DNA from: Comamonas aquatica NBRC 14918
GTDB taxonomy: Bacteria; Pseudomonadota; Gammaproteobacteria; Burkholderiales; Burkholderiaceae_C
Reading direction: 5' to 3'
Length of the DNA stretch: 64,000 bases
Assembly (NCBI RefSeq): GCF_000739875.1
Contig: NZ_BBJR01000021.1
Coordinates: 1 to 64,000, forward strand
Position 1 is the stretch's first letter; each line of letters opens with the position of its first letter. Below the pieces are notes generated by a model that was given only the letters and a program-made list of their open reading frames with translations, had not been told where the DNA came from and searched no databases. The translations under genes and the position numbers were made by a program. Positions 27,607 to 39,234 of this stretch are shown piece after piece.

Positions 27607-29154
27607 ATGGACACCACCGAATTCAAAGCCACGCTCACGCGCTACCTCAAGGCACGCATCCCTTTCATCTCCATCCGCAGCGCCGAACGCAGCCGCGTCC
27701 TGGAATTGCTGCGCGAGGTGGGCACCAACCTGCAGGCCCCCATCTTTGTGCACACCCTGTCCCAGGGCACGCGCGAACTGGGCAGCAACCGCGGCGTGAA
27801 CGACGACCGATCGGTCACCGGGGCCGTGGACTTTGCCAGCCAACAGTTTGCCCAGCGCCAGAACCTGACGGTCGTGCTGACCGAAGTCTCCGACATCGAG
27901 GACGACACGCCTGCCGCCCGCCACCTGCTGGACGTGGTCATGCTGGCGGCCGAGCACAGCGGCTCCGTGGTGGTTATCACCACCAAGCCCGTGTGGGGCC
28001 AGCTGCAGCGCGCCGGCATGTCGCTGGTGCTGTCGGCCCCCAGCGAAGACGAGATGCTGGCCATCGTGCAGGAAAACCTGTCGGCCTACCGCGCGCACTT
28101 TCCGATTGAGTGGGACGAAGCCGATGAGCGCCGCGCCGCCGCCGCCCTGGCCGGCATTTCACGCATCGAGGCCGAAAACATCATCGCCACCCTACTGGCC
28201 AATGGCCGCATCACCAAGGCCGACATGGTGGAGGTGATGCACGCCAAGGACCGCATCTTTGCCGACATTTCCGGCATTGAACGCGTGAACGTGCGTGGCA
28301 CGGAATTGAACGTGGGCGGCCTGGGTGGCCTCAAAGCCTGGCTGGACAAAGAGCAGCCCCTGCTCACCGCCGATCTGCGCGAACGCGGCATCCGCCCGCC
28401 ACGGGGCGTACTGCTGGTGGGGGTGCCGGGTTGCGGCAAATCGCTGTCCGCCAAGGCCATCGCCGCCAACTGGAGCCTGCCGCTGTATAGGCTGGACCTG
28501 TCCACCATCCACGGCCAGTACCTGGGCCAGAGCGAAACCCGCCTCAAGGACGCCCTGTCGACGGCCGACCATGTGGCACCCTGTGTGCTGTGGATCGACG
28601 AGATCGAAAAAGGCCTGGCCGGCGCAGGCTCCAGCAGCGACGGCGGCACGGCCACACGCCTGGTGGGGCAGTTCCTGTACTGGCTGCAGGAATCGCGCGC
28701 CCGGGTGTTTGTGGTGGCCACGGCCAACGATGTCTCGCGCCTGCCCCCGGAACTGCTGCGCCGCGGCCGCTTTGACGAGCTGTTTTTTGTGGATTTACCA
28801 ACGCCGGCCGAGCGCCGCGAAATCATCGAGATCTACACCCAGCGCGGCCTGCGCCAGGCGGTGGAGCCCACCCTGCTGGACGAACTGGTGCAGTTGTCCG
28901 AAGGGTTTGCGGGCTCCGACCTGGAGTCTGCGGTGCGGGAAGTGGTCAAGGAGGCCTATTTGCGCGGGGATGCTGCGGCGACACCGGACCTGTTCCGCCG
29001 CAGCTTTGTCAATGTCGTACCCCTGTCCAAGACCGCGCCCGAACAAATCGAGAACATCCGCGCCTGGGGCCGTGAGCGAGCGGTTCCGGCCTCAGGGCAG
29101 CCGATTGGCCAGGCCAGCCCGCAAGCACGACCACGCCGCCAGGTACTCAGCTGA
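27607..29154 (+). CDS. Ycf46-type AAA+ ATPase
   Basis: A 515-residue ATPase that resembles the Ycf46 group (classic AAA clade, COG0464). The N-terminal half (1-240) includes [20 protein letters not shown], matching the Ycf46 start in which a helical domain precedes the ATPase. Walker A GVPGCGKS is at 272-279, Walker B VLWIDEIE at 327-334, sensor 1 ATAND at 371-375, and the arginine-finger region [14 protein letters not shown] follows. All catalytic residues are present, so an active unfoldase or remodeller is expected. It is the last gene of the operon, 9 bases after its neighbour. Ycf46 is best known from cyanobacteria and plastids, where its role relates to CO2/photosynthesis but is not settled. 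Confidence 0.88.
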   Translation: MDTTEFKATLTRYLKARIPFISIRSAERSRVLELLREVGTNLQAPIFVHTLSQGTRELGSNRGVNDDRSVTGAVDFASQQFAQRQNLTVVLTEVSDIEDDTPAARHLLDVVMLAAEHSGSVVVITTKPVWGQLQRAGMSLVLSAPSEDEMLAIVQENLSAYRAHFPIEWDEADERRAAAALAGISRIEAENIIATLLANGRITKADMVEVMHAKDRIFADISGIERVNVRGTELNVGGLGGLKAWLDKEQPLLTADLRERGIRPPRGVLLVGVPGCGKSLSAKAIAANWSLPLYRLDLSTIHGQYLGQSETRLKDALSTADHVAPCVLWIDEIEKGLAGAGSSSDGGTATRLVGQFLYWLQESRARVFVVATANDVSRLPPELLRRGRFDELFFVDLPTPAERREIIEIYTQRGLRQAVEPTLLDELVQLSEGFAGSDLESAVREVVKEAYLRGDAAATPDLFRRSFVNVVPLSKTAPEQIENIRAWGRERAVPASGQPIGQASPQARPRRQVLS

Positions 29155-29169
29155 CGCGCGCTGACGAGC

Positions 29170-29919
29170 TCAGGCCTCGCCAGCTTGGCGGGCCGCCTGC
29201 AGCTGTCCGGCGCGGTGCAGCTGGCGCATCACCGTGTGGGCGTTCATGCCATACATCTCGGCAAACGCGTGCACATCGCCCGAACCGCTGGCCACGTAGG
29301 CGCGGTGCACGGCTTCGGCCTTGGCGTCCTGCTCGGCCACCTCATCCAGGGCAGCGTCCAGCAGGGCCTGGGTGTCGGCATCGCGCACCTGCAGCGATTC
29401 CAGGTAGGCCTCGCGCGTCAGGCCAGAGTCGCTGAAGGCCTGGGCCATGCGGCGGCGCAGCTTGGCCTGCAGGTCCTCGCCGTCGCGCGGCTTCTTGCGC
29501 TTGAAGACCTCGACCAGGGCGTGGAACACATGGCCGGGGGCCATGGCTTCCACCACGGTGCCTTGCAGGTCGTGGCGCGGCACACCGGCGGCCACGGCGT
29601 TCAGGTAGCGGGTCGAGCGCGTGTGGATGGCCAGTGCCACCTTCAGGCCGGCCTTGTCCAGGGCTTCGCCATGCAGGGCCAGCAGGTCCTGGTAGATGCC
29701 GCGCTTCAGGGGCAGGACCGTGGCGCCGAACAGCGTGGGGTGCAGCGTGGCCAGTTGCGCCAGCACAGGGTGCACGGCGCGCGCGGGGCGGACAGCGGCC
29801 GGCGCCGCAGGGCGGCCACGGCCACCGCGCTGCTGCGGGCGACGGTCTGCGCGGGCAGGCGCTGGCGCCGAGGCACAGGGCACGGAGTTGTCAACGGTGG
29901 AGGACACGGATTCGGTCAT
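29170..29919 (-). CDS. proQ: ProQ/FinO-family RNA chaperone
   Basis: A 249-residue RNA-binding protein. The N-terminal 45 residues are Pro/Ala/Arg-rich and disordered. The FinO domain runs about 48-170 (HPVLAQLATLHPTLFGATVLPLKRGIYQDLLAL, ... LNAVAAGVPRHDLQG), matching ProQ/FinO proteins that bind structured sRNAs and 3' UTRs. The C-terminus is a helical segment without the Tudor-like domain of Escherichia coli ProQ, so it is closer to minimal FinO proteins with an extended tail. It faces the AAA operon convergently, 15 bases apart. Confidence 0.82.
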   Translation of the reverse strand: MTESVSSTVDNSVPCASAPAPARADRRPQQRGGRGRPAAPAAVRPARAVHPVLAQLATLHPTLFGATVLPLKRGIYQDLLALHGEALDKAGLKVALAIHTRSTRYLNAVAAGVPRHDLQGTVVEAMAPGHVFHALVEVFKRKKPRDGEDLQAKLRRRMAQAFSDSGLTREAYLESLQVRDADTQALLDAALDEVAEQDAKAEAVHRAYVASGSGDVHAFAEMYGMNAHTVMRQLHRAGQLQAARQAGEA

Positions 29920-30016
29920 GGGCGGGAGCCAGTGCAGGAAAAATCAAACCCGCGATGATGCCAGCATTGCACGGTCTGTGTGAACCCCCGGCACTTTGGC
30001 CGCACGCGCCGCCCCC

Positions 30017-31258
30017 TCAGGCCAGGGCTTCGTCCAGCACTTCCACCCAGTGGCGCACCGGCACCGGGGTGCCGCTTTGCAGGTGGACGATGCAGCCGAT
30101 GTTGGCCGACAGGATCGCCGCCGGCTGCGGCGCCACCTCGTCCAGGGCCTGCAGCTTGCGGTCGCGCAGGGTCTTGGCCATGGCCGGCTGCAGCACCGAA
30201 TAGGTCCCCGCCGAGCCACAGCACAGGTGGGATTCGGTGCGCGCCGTCAGCAGCTGGAAGCCCAGCCGGGAGAGCTGCGCCTCGACCACCCCCTTGAGCT
30301 TTTGCGCGTGCTGCAACGTGCACGGCGGGTGGTAGGCCATGGGCTGCGCCGGCACCCGGGTCTTGCCCTGCAGCTTGTCGGCCAGCTCGGGCAGCAGGGC
30401 AGGCAGCAGCTCGCTCAGGTCGCGCGCCAGGGCGCTGGTGCGGGCCGCCTTGTCGGCGTAGTCCGGTTCATCGCGCAGCACATGGCCCCAGTCCTTGAGC
30501 ATGGCCCCGCAGCCCGAGGCATTGCTGACGATGGCCTCGACCTCGCCGGCCTCGATCAGCGGCCACCAGGCATCGATGTTGGCGCGCATCTGCGCCTTGC
30601 CGCCGTCGTGGTCATTGAGGTGGTATTTCACCGCACCGCAGCACTGCGACTGCGCCACCACCAGGGTCTGGATGCCCACCGCGTCCAGCACGCGCGCCGT
30701 GGCGTAGTTGATGTTGGGCAGCATCGCCGGCTGCACGCAGCCCTGCAGCAGCAAGACCTTGCGCGCATGGCTGCGCGTGGGCCATGCGCCGTGCTCGCCC
30801 TTGGGCGGCACCTTGGCCTGGATGGCGGCAGGCAGCAGCGTACGCACGGCCTGGCCCAGCTTCATTGCCGGGGCAAACAGTGGCGACGTCAGGCCTTCCT
30901 TCAAGGCCCAGCGCTGCAGGCGCTCGCCCAACGGGCGCGGCACCTGCGCATCGACCACCTTGCGACCGATGTCCACCAGGTGGCCGTACTGCACCCCGCT
31001 GGGGCAGGTGGATTCGCAATTGCGGCAGGTCAGGCAGCGGTCCAGGTGCTGCTGGGTGGCGCGCGTGGGCGCCTGCCCTTCCAGCACCTGCTTGATCAGG
31101 TAGATGCGGCCCCGCGGGCCATCCAGCTCGTCACCCAGCTCCTGGTAGGTGGGACAGGTGGCGGTGCAAAAGCCACAGTGCACGCATTTGCGCAGGATGG
31201 CTTCGGCCTCCTGGCCTTCGGGCGTGCCACGGTATTGCGGGGCGAGGTGGGTTTGCAT
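30017..31258 (-). CDS. glcF: Glycolate oxidase iron-sulphur subunit
   Basis: A 413-residue Fe-S protein of the glycolate dehydrogenase complex, which oxidises glycolate to glyoxylate at the membrane. It has two [4Fe-4S] ferredoxin motifs, CVHCGFCTATCP and CLTCRNCESTCP, then two CCG domains (CCGAVKYHL and HLCCGSAGTYS). The start ATG at 31258 gives MQTHLAPQYRG, aligned with known GlcF; an upstream extension is unsupported. It follows glcE by 55 bases on the minus strand. The FAD subunit glcD is not adjacent. Confidence 0.93.
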   Translation of the reverse strand: MQTHLAPQYRGTPEGQEAEAILRKCVHCGFCTATCPTYQELGDELDGPRGRIYLIKQVLEGQAPTRATQQHLDRCLTCRNCESTCPSGVQYGHLVDIGRKVVDAQVPRPLGERLQRWALKEGLTSPLFAPAMKLGQAVRTLLPAAIQAKVPPKGEHGAWPTRSHARKVLLLQGCVQPAMLPNINYATARVLDAVGIQTLVVAQSQCCGAVKYHLNDHDGGKAQMRANIDAWWPLIEAGEVEAIVSNASGCGAMLKDWGHVLRDEPDYADKAARTSALARDLSELLPALLPELADKLQGKTRVPAQPMAYHPPCTLQHAQKLKGVVEAQLSRLGFQLLTARTESHLCCGSAGTYSVLQPAMAKTLRDRKLQALDEVAPQPAAILSANIGCIVHLQSGTPVPVRHWVEVLDEALA

Positions 31259-31313
31259 GGTGGGGTGTCTCTGGAATGGTTTTGATGGGGTGCCGGGCCG
31301 TGCGGGCCCCGGT

Positions 31314-32426
31314 TCACGCCATGGTGCGCCCGGGGTTGAAAATGCCCACCGGATCGAAGGCCTGGCGCAGCTGGGCCTGGATGCGCTGCACCGCCGGGTT
31401 TTGCACATCAAATATCGGGCTGGCGCTGATCTGGCCTGCACTTTCAGCTCTGAATAGCGAAGCACTGCCACCCACGGACTGCGCCAGCGCCTGCAGCGCC
31501 GGGCCCTGGCTGCGCGGGGCCTGCACCCAGCGCTGGCCACCGTGCCATTCGATCAGCGGGGCGCCCACCCCGTGCGGCAGCGCCACCACCGGCGCGGTCT
31601 GCGGCACCGACAGGCGCCACAGGACGTGGTCGGCCGCGCGCTGCGCAAACCAGGGCAGGGTCTGCTCGCGGCAGGCCTGCCAGTCGGCGGCCGTGGCGGC
31701 ATCGTCCAGGCGCACCCCGCCCAGGCTGCGGCAGGCGGCCTCGACAGCGGCGCGCGCGCCGCGCAGGCGCAGATACAGCGTGCCGGTGTCGGCACCCGCC
31801 GCGTCGGGCACCCAGCAGCTGGCATTCAGCGGCAGTGGCTGACCGCCCCACTGGTTCAGGCGCTGCAGGGCCTCGGCCTGCGACAGGCCGTCAAAGCGCA
31901 GCGTGGTCTCGCCCGGCGCCACCGGAAGCACCTTGAGGCTGACTTCGGTGATCAGCCCCAACGTGCCCCAGCTGCCCGCCATCAGGCGCGAGACGTCATA
32001 GCCGGCCACGTTCTTCATCACCTGACCACCAAAACGCAGCAACTCGGCGCGCCCATTCAGGATTTCCACGCCCAGCACGTAGTCGCGCACCGCGCCCACG
32101 CTGGCGCGGGACGGGCCGGACCAGCCGGTGGCCACCATGCCCCCGACAGTGGCAGCGCCGAAGTGCGGTGGCTCGAACGCCAGGCACTGGCCCTGGGCGG
32201 CAAGCACGGCCTCCAGCTCGGCCAGCGGCGTGCCGGCGCGCACCGTCACCACCAGCTCGCTGGGCTCGTAGCTGACGATGCCACGCCAGTCGCGGGTGTC
32301 CAGCAGGTCCCCCTGCAGTTGCAGGGCGTGGAAGTCCTTGCTGCCACCGCCGCGAAGCCGCAACGGGGTGTGGTCAGCAAGGGCGGCGCGTACGCGCTCG
32401 GTGATCTGGAAAAGGGCTGCGTCCAT
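31314..32426 (-). CDS. glcE: Glycolate oxidase FAD-binding subunit
   Basis: A 370-residue protein with a PP-loop FAD-binding domain (LRLRGGGSKDFHAL, FEPPHFGAATVGGMVATGWSGPSRASVG) and a C-terminal region typical of GlcE. It works with GlcF and GlcD. The ATG at 32426 begins MDAALFQI, the usual start; upstream frame adds an arginine-rich tail without support. It lies upstream of glcF in the same operon. Confidence 0.92.
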   Translation of the reverse strand: MDAALFQITERVRAALADHTPLRLRGGGSKDFHALQLQGDLLDTRDWRGIVSYEPSELVVTVRAGTPLAELEAVLAAQGQCLAFEPPHFGAATVGGMVATGWSGPSRASVGAVRDYVLGVEILNGRAELLRFGGQVMKNVAGYDVSRLMAGSWGTLGLITEVSLKVLPVAPGETTLRFDGLSQAEALQRLNQWGGQPLPLNASCWVPDAAGADTGTLYLRLRGARAAVEAACRSLGGVRLDDAATAADWQACREQTLPWFAQRAADHVLWRLSVPQTAPVVALPHGVGAPLIEWHGGQRWVQAPRSQGPALQALAQSVGGSASLFRAESAGQISASPIFDVQNPAVQRIQAQLRQAFDPVGIFNPGRTMA

Positions 32427-32621
32427 GGCCGTGCATCGTAGCCGTGCTGCCGGAATTTGCCAGTCGCCGCCGTGTGAATTTTTTGAACGCCGGGTGTGAA
32501 TCAGCAGGACGCGCAGCGCCCTGGGCCTGCGGCGGCCATGCATCTCAGGCACCACGCCCCACCGCAGGCGATCACCCGCCCGCCAGGGGGGAGCTGGACC
32601 ACTGGGGGCGGAGCGGCCATG

Positions 32622-32646
32622 AAAAAACCGCCCCGAAGGGCGGTTT
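32622..32646 (-). terminator. Rho-independent terminator after amtB
   Basis: On the minus strand AAACCGCCC pairs with GGGCGGTTT around the loop TTCG, with a T run in and beyond the stem. It lies about 40 bases after the amtB stop. Confidence 0.85.
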
Positions 32647-32686
32647 CAGCTTGCGCGGGGGCGGGGGTGCCGCCCGGGCGCCTTGC

Positions 32687-34051
32687 TCAGCGGTTGTAGG
32701 CCGACTCACCGTGGGTGGTGATGTCCAGACCTTCGCGCTCAGCATCTTCAGCGACACGCAGACCCACCAGGACATCTGCGACCTTGAAGCAGATGAAGGA
32801 GACCACACCGCACCAGACCATGGTCACGATCACGCTCTTGAACTGCACCCAGACCTGCGCACCCATGGCGAAAGTGTCGGGGGTCAGACCACCCGTGCCG
32901 CCCAGGCTTTGCGAGGCGAACACACCGGTCAGGATGGCACCCAGGATACCGCCCACACCGTGCACGCCGAACACGTCGCAGGTGTCGTCGACCTTCAGCA
33001 TCTTCTTCAGGCCCGACACGCCCCACAGGCACAGAGGGCCAGCGATCAGACCCATGACGATGGAACCCATGGGGCCCACGAAACCGGCGGCAGGGGTGAT
33101 GGTCACCAGACCCGCCACGGCACCCGAGGCGGCACCCAGCATGGAGGCCTTGCCCTTGTGCAGGGCTTCGGCCACGATCCAGGACACAGCGGCGGCGCCG
33201 GTCGCCAGAATGGTGTTGATGAAGGCCAGGCCAGCGATGCCGTTGGCGGCACCGGCGGAGCCGGCGTTGAAGCCAAACCAGCCCACCCACAGCAGCGATG
33301 CACCCACCATGGTCAGTGTCAGGCTGTGCGGGGGCAGGGCTTCTTTGCCAAAGCCGATGCGCTTGCCCACCATGTAGGCGCCCACCAGGCCGGCCACGGC
33401 CGCGTTGATGTGCACCACCGTGCCGCCGGCGAAGTCCAGCGCGCCATCGGCCGCCAGCAGACCACCACCCCAGACCATGTGGGCCATGGGGATGTAGCTG
33501 AAGGTGAACCACAGCACGGAGAAGATCATCACGGCCGCGAACTTGATGCGTTCGGCAAAGGCACCCACGATCAGCGCCACGGTGATGGCGGCAAAGGTGG
33601 ACTGGAAGGCCACGAATACGTATTCGGGGATGGTGGGCAGCATGGCCGACAGGGTGTCGGGCGTGATGCCGGCCAGGAACAGCTTGTCGAAGCTGCCGAA
33701 GAACTTGCCTTCACCGCCGAAGGCCAGCGAGAAGCCGTAGATCGCCCACAGCACGGTGATCAGCGAGAACACGGTGAACACCTGGGCCAGCACGGACAGC
33801 ATGTTCTTGGAGCGCACCAGGCCACCGTAGAACAGGGCCAGGCCAGGGATGACCATCAGGATCACCAGCATGGTGGAGGTCAGCATCCACGCGGTGTCGC
33901 CGGCGCTCAGGACGGGGGCAGCAGGCGCGGCCGCTTCGGCGACGACTTCGGCCACCACCGCCACGGCGGGGGCAGCTTCTTGCGCAATGGCACCGGTGGC
34001 GGCGGCCAGCAGGCCCAGACCCAGTGAGATGGCAGGGAGCGATTTTTTCAT
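32687..34051 (-). CDS. amtB: Ammonium transporter
   Basis: A 454-residue inner-membrane channel that imports ammonium. A signal peptide (about residues 1-23, ending TGAIA) is followed by a linker and eleven membrane helices. The conserved pore histidines are visible in VVHINAA and in FGVHGVGGILG. Start ATG at 34051 follows GAGA; an ATG five codons upstream is less well placed. It is 26 bases after glnK in the same operon, so GlnK can block the pore when nitrogen is plentiful. Expression should come from the NtrC/sigma-54 promoter upstream of glnK. Confidence 0.95.
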   Translation of the reverse strand: MKKSLPAISLGLGLLAAATGAIAQEAAPAVAVVAEVVAEAAAPAAPVLSAGDTAWMLTSTMLVILMVIPGLALFYGGLVRSKNMLSVLAQVFTVFSLITVLWAIYGFSLAFGGEGKFFGSFDKLFLAGITPDTLSAMLPTIPEYVFVAFQSTFAAITVALIVGAFAERIKFAAVMIFSVLWFTFSYIPMAHMVWGGGLLAADGALDFAGGTVVHINAAVAGLVGAYMVGKRIGFGKEALPPHSLTLTMVGASLLWVGWFGFNAGSAGAANGIAGLAFINTILATGAAAVSWIVAEALHKGKASMLGAASGAVAGLVTITPAAGFVGPMGSIVMGLIAGPLCLWGVSGLKKMLKVDDTCDVFGVHGVGGILGAILTGVFASQSLGGTGGLTPDTFAMGAQVWVQFKSVIVTMVWCGVVSFICFKVADVLVGLRVAEDAEREGLDITTHGESAYNR

Positions 34052-34077
34052 GTCAGTCTCTTGCATTAGGGGGTGGG

Positions 34078-36161
<2,084 letters not shown>

Positions 36162-36171
36162 GCACCGCCTC

Positions 36172-36231
36172 AAAAAAACCTGCCAAATTGGCCTGCAGCG
36201 CTTGCTGCGCCTTCGCAGGGCGCTATGTCAT
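36172..36231. repeat. Dispersed AGCGCTTG palindromic repeat (diverged)
   Basis: CTGCAGCGCTTGCTGCGCC on the left and GCAGGGCGCTATG on the right form an imperfect hairpin just after the yifB stop. Flanked by an A run, it may end the opposing LysR transcript. Confidence 0.5.
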
Positions 36232-37140
36232 CAGGAGTTCTTCGGCTTCGGCCATGGCCTGGGTCGGTGCCACGGTCTCGTGCAGCAGCTGCACCCAGGC
36301 GCGCAGCGCGGGTGACCAGCTGGCCTCGGGGCCGGTGACCAGGCAGGTGTCCACCCGGGCGATGTCGGTCAGCCCCTGGGGCAGCGCGCAGCCCTGCACG
36401 CCAAAGCGCGCCTGCTGGGCCTGCACCACGGACTGGGGCAGCAGCGCATAGCCCATGCCGGCGGCGACGCAGCCCAGGATGGCGTCCAGCGAACCCAGCT
36501 CCATGATGCGCGCCGAGGTGATGCCCTGGCTGGCCAGCAGCAGCTCGATGCGCTGGCGGTAGCTGCAGCCCTGGCGGAAGGCCAGGAAGGGCTGCTGGCA
36601 CAGCTGCTGCGGCGTGGGGAACTGCGCCAGCGGCGCGCTGCCGACCAGCACCAGGGTTTCGCGGAACACCGGCCAGGCCTGCAGCCGCGGCTGCGGTGGC
36701 TGGCCGGCGACCAGGGCGCAGTCCAGCCGACCGGCCAGCATCTCATCGACCAGAAAGGCCGTGGGGCCGGTGCGCAGCTCCATCACCATGCCGGGATGGC
36801 GGCGGTGCAGTTGGGCCAGCAGCGGCGGCAGGCGCAGCGCGGCCGTGGTCTCCATGGAGCCGATGCACAGCGCCCCCGGTGCCGCCTGGCGGCCCTGCAG
36901 CAGGGCCAGCACCTCGTCGTGCGAGGCCAGCATGTGCCGCGCATGGCCGCGCAGCAGCCGCCCGGCCGAGGTCGGCACCACCGGGATGCTGCGCTCCAGC
37001 AGTTGCGCGCCCAGCTCTTCCTCCAGCTTCTTGATGTGGGCCGTCACGTTGGACTGCACGGTGTGCAGCTGCTGCGCGGCCGCGCCGAAACTGCCGGTCT
37101 CGCACACGGCCTCGAAGATGCGCAGGGATTTGAGTTGCAT
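36223..37140 (-). CDS. LysR-family transcriptional regulator
   Basis: A 305-residue regulator. The winged helix at residues 1-60 begins MQLKSLRIFEAVCETGSFGAAAQQL and the substrate-binding domain follows (90-295). It is divergent from the MFS gene across 76 bases, the usual layout when a LysR protein controls its neighbour. The inducer is unknown. The stop lies inside the repeat at 36172-36231. Confidence 0.92.
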   Translation of the reverse strand: MQLKSLRIFEAVCETGSFGAAAQQLHTVQSNVTAHIKKLEEELGAQLLERSIPVVPTSAGRLLRGHARHMLASHDEVLALLQGRQAAPGALCIGSMETTAALRLPPLLAQLHRRHPGMVMELRTGPTAFLVDEMLAGRLDCALVAGQPPQPRLQAWPVFRETLVLVGSAPLAQFPTPQQLCQQPFLAFRQGCSYRQRIELLLASQGITSARIMELGSLDAILGCVAAGMGYALLPQSVVQAQQARFGVQGCALPQGLTDIARVDTCLVTGPEASWSPALRAWVQLLHETVAPTQAMAEAEELLMT

Positions 37141-37216
37141 GCCACCACCTCATCACGAAAGAAGATTTTCTCCTTCATTTTGAATCATTGGACAAGATGC
37201 AGCACGCCGCTAAGCT

Positions 37217-38434
37217 GTGGACTCCTGCCACCCGACCCTGCGCGCCGTGATCCAACGCAACGAACTTCCGCTTTTCCTCACCGGCTTTCTGGCCACGCTC
37301 AGCGGCGTCGGGCTGGCGCGCTTTGCCTACACCGCGCTGATGCCGCAGATGGTGCTGGCCGGCTGGTTCACCGGCGAGCAGGTGGCCTACCTCGGCGCGG
37401 CCAACCTGCTCGGCTACCTGATCGGGGCGCTGGCCGCCGCACCGCTGGCCGAACGCCTGGGCGCCGTGCGCGTGCTGCAGGGCTGCTGGATCGCGGTGAC
37501 GCTGAGTTTTCTGGGCTGCAGCATGGCCCAGCCCATGGCCGTGTTCTTCGTCTGGCGCCTGGTGTCCGGCATTGCCGGGGCGACGCTGATGGTGCTGGGC
37601 CCCTCGGTGGCCATGGCGGCCACGCCGCTGGCACGCCGTGCGGCGCTGGGGCCGCTGATGTTCAGCGGCATCGGCGTGGGCGCGCTGCTGTCGGCCACCC
37701 TGGTGCCGGCCCTGGCCCAGCAAAGCCTGAGCGCCGTCTGGTGGGGCCTGGCCCTGGTCTGCGCGGCCACCACCTGGTGGGGCGTGCGCCAGGCGCGCCA
37801 GCTGCCGGCGCCCGTGCCCATGGCGGTGACGCCCGGCCCCCAGGTGCCGAGCCCGCCCGCCCTGGTGTGGAGCCTGCCGGTGGTGCTGGTGTTCCTGGCC
37901 TACACCACGGATGGCTTCGGCTTTGTGCCGCACACCGTGTTCTGGGTGGACTACCTGGCGCGCGAGCTGCACCTGGGCGCCGGCTATGCCTCTACCCAAT
38001 GGGCCATGTTCGGCCTGGGCGCCGTGGCCGGCCCGCTGTGCGCTGCGCTGTGTGCCACGCGCTGGGGCTGGTGGCGCACCACCACCGGGGCCTACGCCCT
38101 CAAGGCGGTGGCCATCGGCCTGCCACTGGTCTGGGCCGGCTTTGCCGGCCATGCGGTCTCGGGCTTCATCGTCGGGGCGCTGTCGCCCGGCATGGCGGCC
38201 ATCACCTCGGGCTACCTGATGCAGCTCATCGGCCCGGCGCGCCACAAGCGCATGTGGGGCTATGCCACCGCCGCGTTTGCGCTGCTGCAGGCCACGGCCG
38301 GCTACCTGATGGCCTATGTCTACGCCAGCACCGGCAGCTACCGCAGCCTGTTTGCCCTGGGCTGCACGGCCCTGGCGCTGGGCACGCTGCTGGTGGCGTT
38401 TTCACGACCAGAAACCGCGCCTACGCAGGCTTGA
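37217..38434 (+). CDS. MFS transporter (YbfB/YjiJ-type)
   Basis: A 405-residue transporter with twelve membrane helices. The start of the first helix (FLTGFLATLSGVGLARFAYTALMPQM) is the family pattern of YbfB/YjiJ exporters, of unknown substrate. I use the GTG at 37217; a second GTG at 37247 would begin directly at VIQRNELPLF. Neither has a good ribosome binding site. Regulation by the divergent LysR gene is likely but not shown. Confidence 0.85.
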   Translation: MDSCHPTLRAVIQRNELPLFLTGFLATLSGVGLARFAYTALMPQMVLAGWFTGEQVAYLGAANLLGYLIGALAAAPLAERLGAVRVLQGCWIAVTLSFLGCSMAQPMAVFFVWRLVSGIAGATLMVLGPSVAMAATPLARRAALGPLMFSGIGVGALLSATLVPALAQQSLSAVWWGLALVCAATTWWGVRQARQLPAPVPMAVTPGPQVPSPPALVWSLPVVLVFLAYTTDGFGFVPHTVFWVDYLARELHLGAGYASTQWAMFGLGAVAGPLCAALCATRWGWWRTTTGAYALKAVAIGLPLVWAGFAGHAVSGFIVGALSPGMAAITSGYLMQLIGPARHKRMWGYATAAFALLQATAGYLMAYVYASTGSYRSLFALGCTALALGTLLVAFSRPETAPTQA

Positions 38435-38460
38435 CAAGCGCTGACCGCTTCTTTTTTTGC
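38431..38460. repeat. Worn copy of the dispersed AGCGCTTG repeat
   Basis: TTGACAAGCGCTGACCGCTT followed by seven T residues; one half of the palindrome only. It covers the end of the MFS gene and could serve as its terminator. Confidence 0.35.
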
Positions 38461-38479
38461 ATCTCACTGAGAACCCACC

Positions 38480-39079
38480 ATGCAACTGTTTCTGAACGCC
38501 ACCTCACCCTTTGCCCGCGTGGCCCGCATTGCCGCGCTGGAGAAAGGCCTGGCCGAACGCGTGCAGCTGGTCTGGTCCGACCCCTGGAACCACGACCCGG
38601 CCCTGCTGGCCGTCCACCCGCAACTGCGCATCCCGGTGCTGGTGACGGACGAGGGACAGGCAATCGCCGAATCCCTGCTGATCGCCCAGTACCTGGACCA
38701 GATCGGCACCGGCCCGGCCCTGGTGCCCCCCGCGCAGTGCGCCGCGGTGCTGGCCCAGGCCAGCGTGGGCTACGGCCTGATGGAGGCCGCGTTTGCCGTG
38801 GTGATTGCGCGCAAGTACCAGGGCGCCGAGGCCGATGCCAGCGTGCTGGGCCAGCGCCGCCTGGCCGCCCTGGGCCGCACCCTGGCGCAGCTGGAGCAGA
38901 TGCCGCCGCGCTCCGTGGGCGCTGACTTCAGCCTGGACCAGATCACCGTGGCCGTGGGCCTGGAGTACGTGCGCTTTCGCCTGCCGGCGCTGCTGCCCGC
39001 CGAGACCACCCCGCGGCTGCACGCCTGGCTGGAAGCCGCCCGCCAGCGCCCCAGCCTGCACGCCACCCGGTTTGAGTGA
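38480..39079 (+). CDS. Glutathione S-transferase family protein
   Basis: A 199-residue protein. The thioredoxin-like N-terminal domain begins MQLFLNATSPFARVARIAALEKGL and holds the cis-proline HPQLRIPVL and the glutathione-binding DEGQAIAESLLIAQYL motif. The helical C-terminal domain follows. The catalytic residue is probably Ser in TSPF. It is 45 bases after the MFS gene and may be cotranscribed. Substrate unknown. Confidence 0.85.
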   Translation: MQLFLNATSPFARVARIAALEKGLAERVQLVWSDPWNHDPALLAVHPQLRIPVLVTDEGQAIAESLLIAQYLDQIGTGPALVPPAQCAAVLAQASVGYGLMEAAFAVVIARKYQGAEADASVLGQRRLAALGRTLAQLEQMPPRSVGADFSLDQITVAVGLEYVRFRLPALLPAETTPRLHAWLEAARQRPSLHATRFE

Positions 39080-39139
39080 GGGCCTGGCCCCGGCACCGCC
39101 GCTACGGGGTGCTGTCACACCCCACCGCGCCCCATAAAT

Positions 39140-39183
39140 CGATAGCTACTTCCGCAGGCAGCACAGGCCCTCCGGTCTTTTTT
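39140..39183. repeat. Worn copy of the dispersed repeat
   Basis: CGATAGCTACTTCCGCAGGCAGCAC followed by GGCC and a TCTTTTTT run. It keeps the outer ATAGCTA and the T run but has lost most of the core. Confidence 0.35.
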
Positions 39184-39234
39184 CATGCCCCCGTCTACTA
39201 CACTGGCCCATTGCTAATTTTTTGGGATGGTCTT

